Below are positions 60,678 through 64,000 of a stretch of 64,000 nt of DNA, in pieces (the stretch's first letter is position 1; every line of letters begins with the position of its first letter). Location: assembly GCA_963743785.1 (NCBI GenBank), contig CAVURD010000020.1, positions 62,001-126,000 on the forward strand, written 5' to 3'. The position numbers were made by a program, and so were the translations under genes. The DNA is from Bog-473 sp963743785. Lineage in GTDB: Bacteria > Actinomycetota > Acidimicrobiia > Acidimicrobiales > RAAP-2. The notes below the pieces were generated by a model. That model saw nothing but the letters and a program-made list of their open reading frames with translations. It had not been told where the DNA came from and made no database searches.

Positions 60678-63593
60678 ATGACCTCCCAAGGAGGTCACTG
60701 GGGGATGGCACCGTTAGGCGCGGATCAATCCGTGACGTTTGACCGCCGACAACAGACCAACCAGTTGACCCGGCGGCTGATGGAGCGCGATGAGTGGCAG
60801 GACGAATTGGTTGCGTCCTTCGCTGGCCTTCTACCGCCGTCGGCAGTGATCATTGAAGGTGAACCGGGTCTGGGGAAAACAGCGTTCCTCAACGCGGCGT
60901 GCCATTTGGCCAGGGAAGCTGGCCACGACGTTCTGTATGCAAGGGGCGGTGCACTCGAAGCGGAATCCCCGTTTGGGATCGTGCGCCAGTTGTTCCAACC
61001 GGCCGAAGCCACGTTGTCTCCGAACGAGCATGAGATGTGCGCGAATGTGACGACGTCGCTCTCCGACGTCCGGCGGCCGATTCCTTTCGAGGTAATCCAC
61101 GATTTGTACTTGAATCTGGCGCACTTCGCATCCAGCCGACCGATCGTGATCGCCATCGACGACCTCCAGTGGTCGGATTACGAGTCCTTGGTGTGGGTCC
61201 AGTACGTTGCCCGACGCCTCGAGTCCGGTCGAATTTCGTTTATCGGAACCTCGACCTGCCGAGTGGCGGGCACGGCACTGGCGGCGGTCGACAACATCAT
61301 CGCCGAACCGTCGACTCGGGTTTTCTCCCTTCGACCCCTGTCAGTCGACTCGGTGACGAAGCTGGTTGGCCGTCAATTGAACCTTGGTTCAGAAGAGTCA
61401 TTCGCACGGGCATGCCATACCAGTACTGGGGGCAATCCGTTCCTTCTGCACTCTTTGCTTTCAGCCCTGGAGCGGGAGGGGTTCGGCCCCGACGTTTCCG
61501 AAGAGTCGTTGGCGACCCTTTCTCCGCCTCCGGTCGCCCGGGCCATTCTCAGGCGCCTCGGCGGACTCCCCGAAGAGGCTCACGCACTGATGCAGGCTGC
61601 TGCCATTCTCGGTGACGAATCTGATCACCGGGTTGTGGCAGCGCTCGCCGGGGTGGACGCCAGCCTGGGCAGCGACATGGCCAATGCTCTGGCCGAGGTC
61701 TACCTTCTCCGCCGCGAGCGACCGCTCAGCTTTGTGCATCCCCTCGTGCGGTCGACCGTGTATGGCGAGATCGATCCCGTCCGTCGCGCTCGAGCGCACG
61801 CGGAGGCTGCGCGTTTGCTCGATGACCATGGAGCAGCGCTCGATCAGGTTGCCCACCATCTCTTGCTCGCTGAACCGTCCGCCGACGAATGGTCGGCCGA
61901 ATTGCTCGAACGAGCCGCGCTCGTGCACGCCAAGGAGGGCCAGTACGAATTTGCAGTGCGGTGCCTCGCGAGGTCCCTGGACGAATCTCTGGACGCCTCG
62001 ACTCGCTCACGCCGACTCCTCGAACTGTCCTCAGCCGAGGCGGCCATGGGTCGACCGACCGCCCTCGACCACTTGCGCGAGGCGGCCGAACTCGGCGTGG
62101 ATCCGATCGAATTGGCCGATGCCACCTACCGTTGCCTCAGGGCGTTCGCCCAGGAGTCGTACCCGCCCGAGACGGTGGCCACGCTTCGTCACCTGGAGGC
62201 ACAGCTGGGGGAGGGTCACGTCGATCTCCGCATCTGGATCGAAATCGTCCTCTCGACGTGGGACCAGCAGCCACCAGCCCTTCCGGCATCCACGCCGGCG
62301 ATTGAATCGGTCCTGTTGCGGAAGCGCACCGAGCGGACCCGTCTCGATCGCTTGGCTCTGGCTCACCTGGCCTATGTCAAGACCTTCGCCTCGGATCAAG
62401 CCACCGCTGAATACGTGGCGGACCTGGCGGAGCAAGCCGTTGGCGCGGTCGATCTCCAGCTGGACGATTGCACGTCAATCGTCGTTGCGGCTCGGGCCGT
62501 CGCCTCGCTCGTTCGGGCCGGGCGATTCGAGGCTGCCGATCGTCTCGGATTGCTGGCTCAGACCGCCGCCGTGAGGGATGACCAGCAAACTGCGGTGGCC
62601 GAGTTCTCAACCGTGTTGGCCTACTCGCATTTTCTGCAGGGAAATCTCGACGAGGCAGAGATTGAGTGTCGCCGCTCGCTGGCGGCCATGGAGGGCCGCT
62701 CATGGGCCTCGCGTCCGATGTCCCTTGGGGTTCTTGCGGCCATCTTCATCGAGGAAGGGAGATCGAGGGAGGCGACGAGCGTGCTCAAGGACGCCGTTCC
62801 GAACTCGGTTCCGAGAACAATCGCCGAGCTGCTGGCGCTCGAACAGCGGGCCAAACTGAAGATGCTCGAGGGGCGTATCGACGAGGCATTGAAGGACCTC
62901 CAACTTGCTGAGCAGGGGGCCGAGGCGCTTGGGGTACGCAATCCGGCTGTCACGTCGTGGCGCTGTGTCGCCGCAACCGCGCTGTGTGCAGCAGAGCGCA
63001 CGACCGAAGCACGTGATCTGGCACGTGAGAATCTCGAACTCGCTCGGGCCTTCGGTGCTCCCTGGGCCTTGGGAATGGCGCTCCGAACGGCCGCCGAAGT
63101 GGGAGATCCGCTCGACCGGCTTGAACTGCTGACCGAAGCGGTTGGTGTGCTCGAACCGGCGGGAGCCTCACTCGAGTGCGCCAAGGCGACGATCGACCTC
63201 GGGTCAGTCCTCATCAGCAAGGGCCGGCAGGACGAGGCGCTGAGTACTCTGCGCCGGGGAGCCGATCTGGCTTTCCGCTGCCGAGCCCAGCCCCTGGCCG
63301 ACCGAGCCGCACGGGAGCTCCGCGCCGCCGGGGCGAGGCCGCGCCGTCTGGCTCTTATGGGTTCCGATGCCCTCACTCCAGCCGAGCGGCGAGTGGCGGA
63401 GCTGGCGGCAGGGGGAATGATCAACGCGCGCATCGCTGAGGCGTTGTTCGTGAGTGAGAAGACGGTGGAAGGGCACTTGACCCGCGTGTATCAAAAGCTC
63501 GGAAGACGGTCGCGGACCAATCTCAGGGAGGTCTTCAAGCCGTTGCCTGAGATCGCCAGCACGAGTGCGAGCACGGAGCTTCGCGCTGTCTGA
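60678..63593 (+). CDS. Large ATP-binding LuxR (LAL) family transcriptional regulator
   Basis: The 971-residue protein has an N-terminal AAA-type ATPase with Walker A GEPGLGKTAF (Lys67), Walker B IVIAIDDLQW (Asp161, Asp162), GGNPFLLHSLL near residue 253, a long TPR-like central region (residues about 340-880, with Ala-rich helical repeats), and a C-terminal LuxR HTH (about 905-960: LTPAERRVAELAAGGMINARI, then EKTVEGHLTRVYQKL). This is the LAL/MalT-like architecture: an ATP-dependent activator that responds to a small ligand. LAL genes often control pathways in natural-product or sugar use. Its target is unknown. The gene is preceded by a region of C4/G4 palindromes and follows the pseudo-receiver regulator. 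Confidence 0.93.
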   Translation: MTSQGGHWGMAPLGADQSVTFDRRQQTNQLTRRLMERDEWQDELVASFAGLLPPSAVIIEGEPGLGKTAFLNAACHLAREAGHDVLYARGGALEAESPFGIVRQLFQPAEATLSPNEHEMCANVTTSLSDVRRPIPFEVIHDLYLNLAHFASSRPIVIAIDDLQWSDYESLVWVQYVARRLESGRISFIGTSTCRVAGTALAAVDNIIAEPSTRVFSLRPLSVDSVTKLVGRQLNLGSEESFARACHTSTGGNPFLLHSLLSALEREGFGPDVSEESLATLSPPPVARAILRRLGGLPEEAHALMQAAAILGDESDHRVVAALAGVDASLGSDMANALAEVYLLRRERPLSFVHPLVRSTVYGEIDPVRRARAHAEAARLLDDHGAALDQVAHHLLLAEPSADEWSAELLERAALVHAKEGQYEFAVRCLARSLDESLDASTRSRRLLELSSAEAAMGRPTALDHLREAAELGVDPIELADATYRCLRAFAQESYPPETVATLRHLEAQLGEGHVDLRIWIEIVLSTWDQQPPALPASTPAIESVLLRKRTERTRLDRLALAHLAYVKTFASDQATAEYVADLAEQAVGAVDLQLDDCTSIVVAARAVASLVRAGRFEAADRLGLLAQTAAVRDDQQTAVAEFSTVLAYSHFLQGNLDEAEIECRRSLAAMEGRSWASRPMSLGVLAAIFIEEGRSREATSVLKDAVPNSVPRTIAELLALEQRAKLKMLEGRIDEALKDLQLAEQGAEALGVRNPAVTSWRCVAATALCAAERTTEARDLARENLELARAFGAPWALGMALRTAAEVGDPLDRLELLTEAVGVLEPAGASLECAKATIDLGSVLISKGRQDEALSTLRRGADLAFRCRAQPLADRAARELRAAGARPRRLALMGSDALTPAERRVAELAAGGMINARIAEALFVSEKTVEGHLTRVYQKLGRRSRTNLREVFKPLPEIASTSASTELRAV

Positions 63594-63819
63594 CCTCGAT
63601 CAGCCCCGTGGGGACGGGCCTGACCTCTCGCTCCAACCACGGTTCGACGAGACCACCAAATCGGACGTGACGCTGCCTTTCCAGCGGCGTGTGGCGCCAG
63701 AGGTCGAGCTGGCGCCGGAGATCGACATATAGAGATCGAGATAATTTGAGAAGCTGGCTCCCATCCTCTCCCACTTCCGCCTCATCCTGCCGGGTCGTCA
63801 CCTGGAATCCCCGATCTCA

Positions 63820-64000
63820 ATGAGACACCGCCAACGCCCTTTCGCGCGCCTACGGCTACTCGGGGTCGTGTGGATCGTGCCGGTCCTCGGCCTCCTCGCC
63901 GTCGGCTATGGATCGACCGGAGCGGCCGCCGCCACCGGCACCCTGGCGGCAACCACGGCATCCACGGCGACCGCGACGCCTACGGCGACAGCGGCGACCG
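63820..64000 (+). CDS. Secreted Ala/Thr-rich protein, start only (3' truncated by window edge)
   Basis: From ATG 63820 the frame is open to the window end. It begins MRHRQRPFARLRLLGVVWIV, a charged N-terminus and a hydrophobic core typical of a signal peptide or membrane anchor, then becomes Ala/Thr-rich (LAATTASTATATPTATAAT), coded by near-repeats of ACGGCGACC. Such low-complexity stretches are found in cell-wall linkers. The rest is outside the window and no family can be named. The 226 bases before it hold no gene. Confidence 0.6.
   Translation, partial: MRHRQRPFARLRLLGVVWIVPVLGLLAVGYGSTGAAAATGTLAATTASTATATPTATAAT

Overview
The window is a high-GC bacterial chromosome segment with frequent GTG and TTG starts. 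Its gene stock (paired acyl-CoA dehydrogenases, enoyl-CoA hydratases, an APH-fold phosphotransferase of the FadE36 kind, several TetR regulators, a large LuxR-type ATPase regulator, OsmC) points to an actinobacterium. A soil or aquatic Acidimicrobiia-like lineage is my inference; no rRNA, tRNA or other marker gene is present. I see no IS element, prophage, CRISPR array or tRNA.

Layout. 0-3.3 kb: an acyl-CoA dehydrogenase pair, a TetR regulator and an enoyl-CoA hydratase. 3.6-12 kb: a sugar-acid module with a Gfo/Idh/MocA oxidoreductase, a LarA-type nickel epimerase, a mannitol-dehydrogenase-family reductase, a LacI regulator, a UidA beta-glucuronidase, a P-loop kinase and uronate isomerase UxaC. 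12-17.8 kb: amidohydrolase, quinone oxidoreductase, an acyl-CoA dehydrogenase remnant, TetR, phosphotransferase and enoyl-CoA hydratase. 17.8-22.1 kb: a GH1-SDR-GH1 operon and a hotdog thioesterase. 22.2-35.9 kb: TetR, then a long plus-strand run of GH3, a Liv-type binding protein, two fused Liv transporter polypeptides, enoyl-CoA hydratase and GH78 rhamnosidase. 35.9-49.2 kb: esterases, an N,N-dimethylformamidase-like protein, a drug exporter, OsmC, several membrane or unknown proteins and an alcohol dehydrogenase. 49.3-52.7 kb: a xylose/ribose-type ABC importer. 53-64 kb: MBL hydrolase, RCK potassium channel, SirB1-like protein, phytoene-desaturase-like oxidoreductase, a pseudo-receiver regulator and a giant LAL regulator, ending in a truncated secreted Ala/Thr-rich protein.

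How the genes work together. Five glycosidases of four families (GH1 twice, GH2, GH3, GH78) lie among CoA-dependent degradation genes and two importers, so the region looks built to strip glucose, rhamnose and glucuronic acid from glycosides and use both sugar and aglycone. In the glucuronate branch UidA frees glucuronate, UxaC gives fructuronate and the mannitol-dehydrogenase homologue gives D-mannonate. There is no UxuA dehydratase or KDG kinase here. Instead there is a LarA homologue with the nickel-pincer residues and a small P-loop kinase, which suggests D-mannonate is epimerised to D-gluconate and phosphorylated. A 14-bp operator core (TGCAAA[G/C]CTTTGCA) occurs inside a perfect 44-bp palindrome at uxaC and again before the GH1 operon, suggesting one LacI regulator controls both.

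Several otherwise well-conserved genes carry one single-base frameshift (kinase, GH3, both Liv fusions, SirB1-like protein). I treat these as possible assembly indels. The acyl-CoA dehydrogenase, aldo/keto reductase and ABC-2 permease remnants are more clearly decayed.
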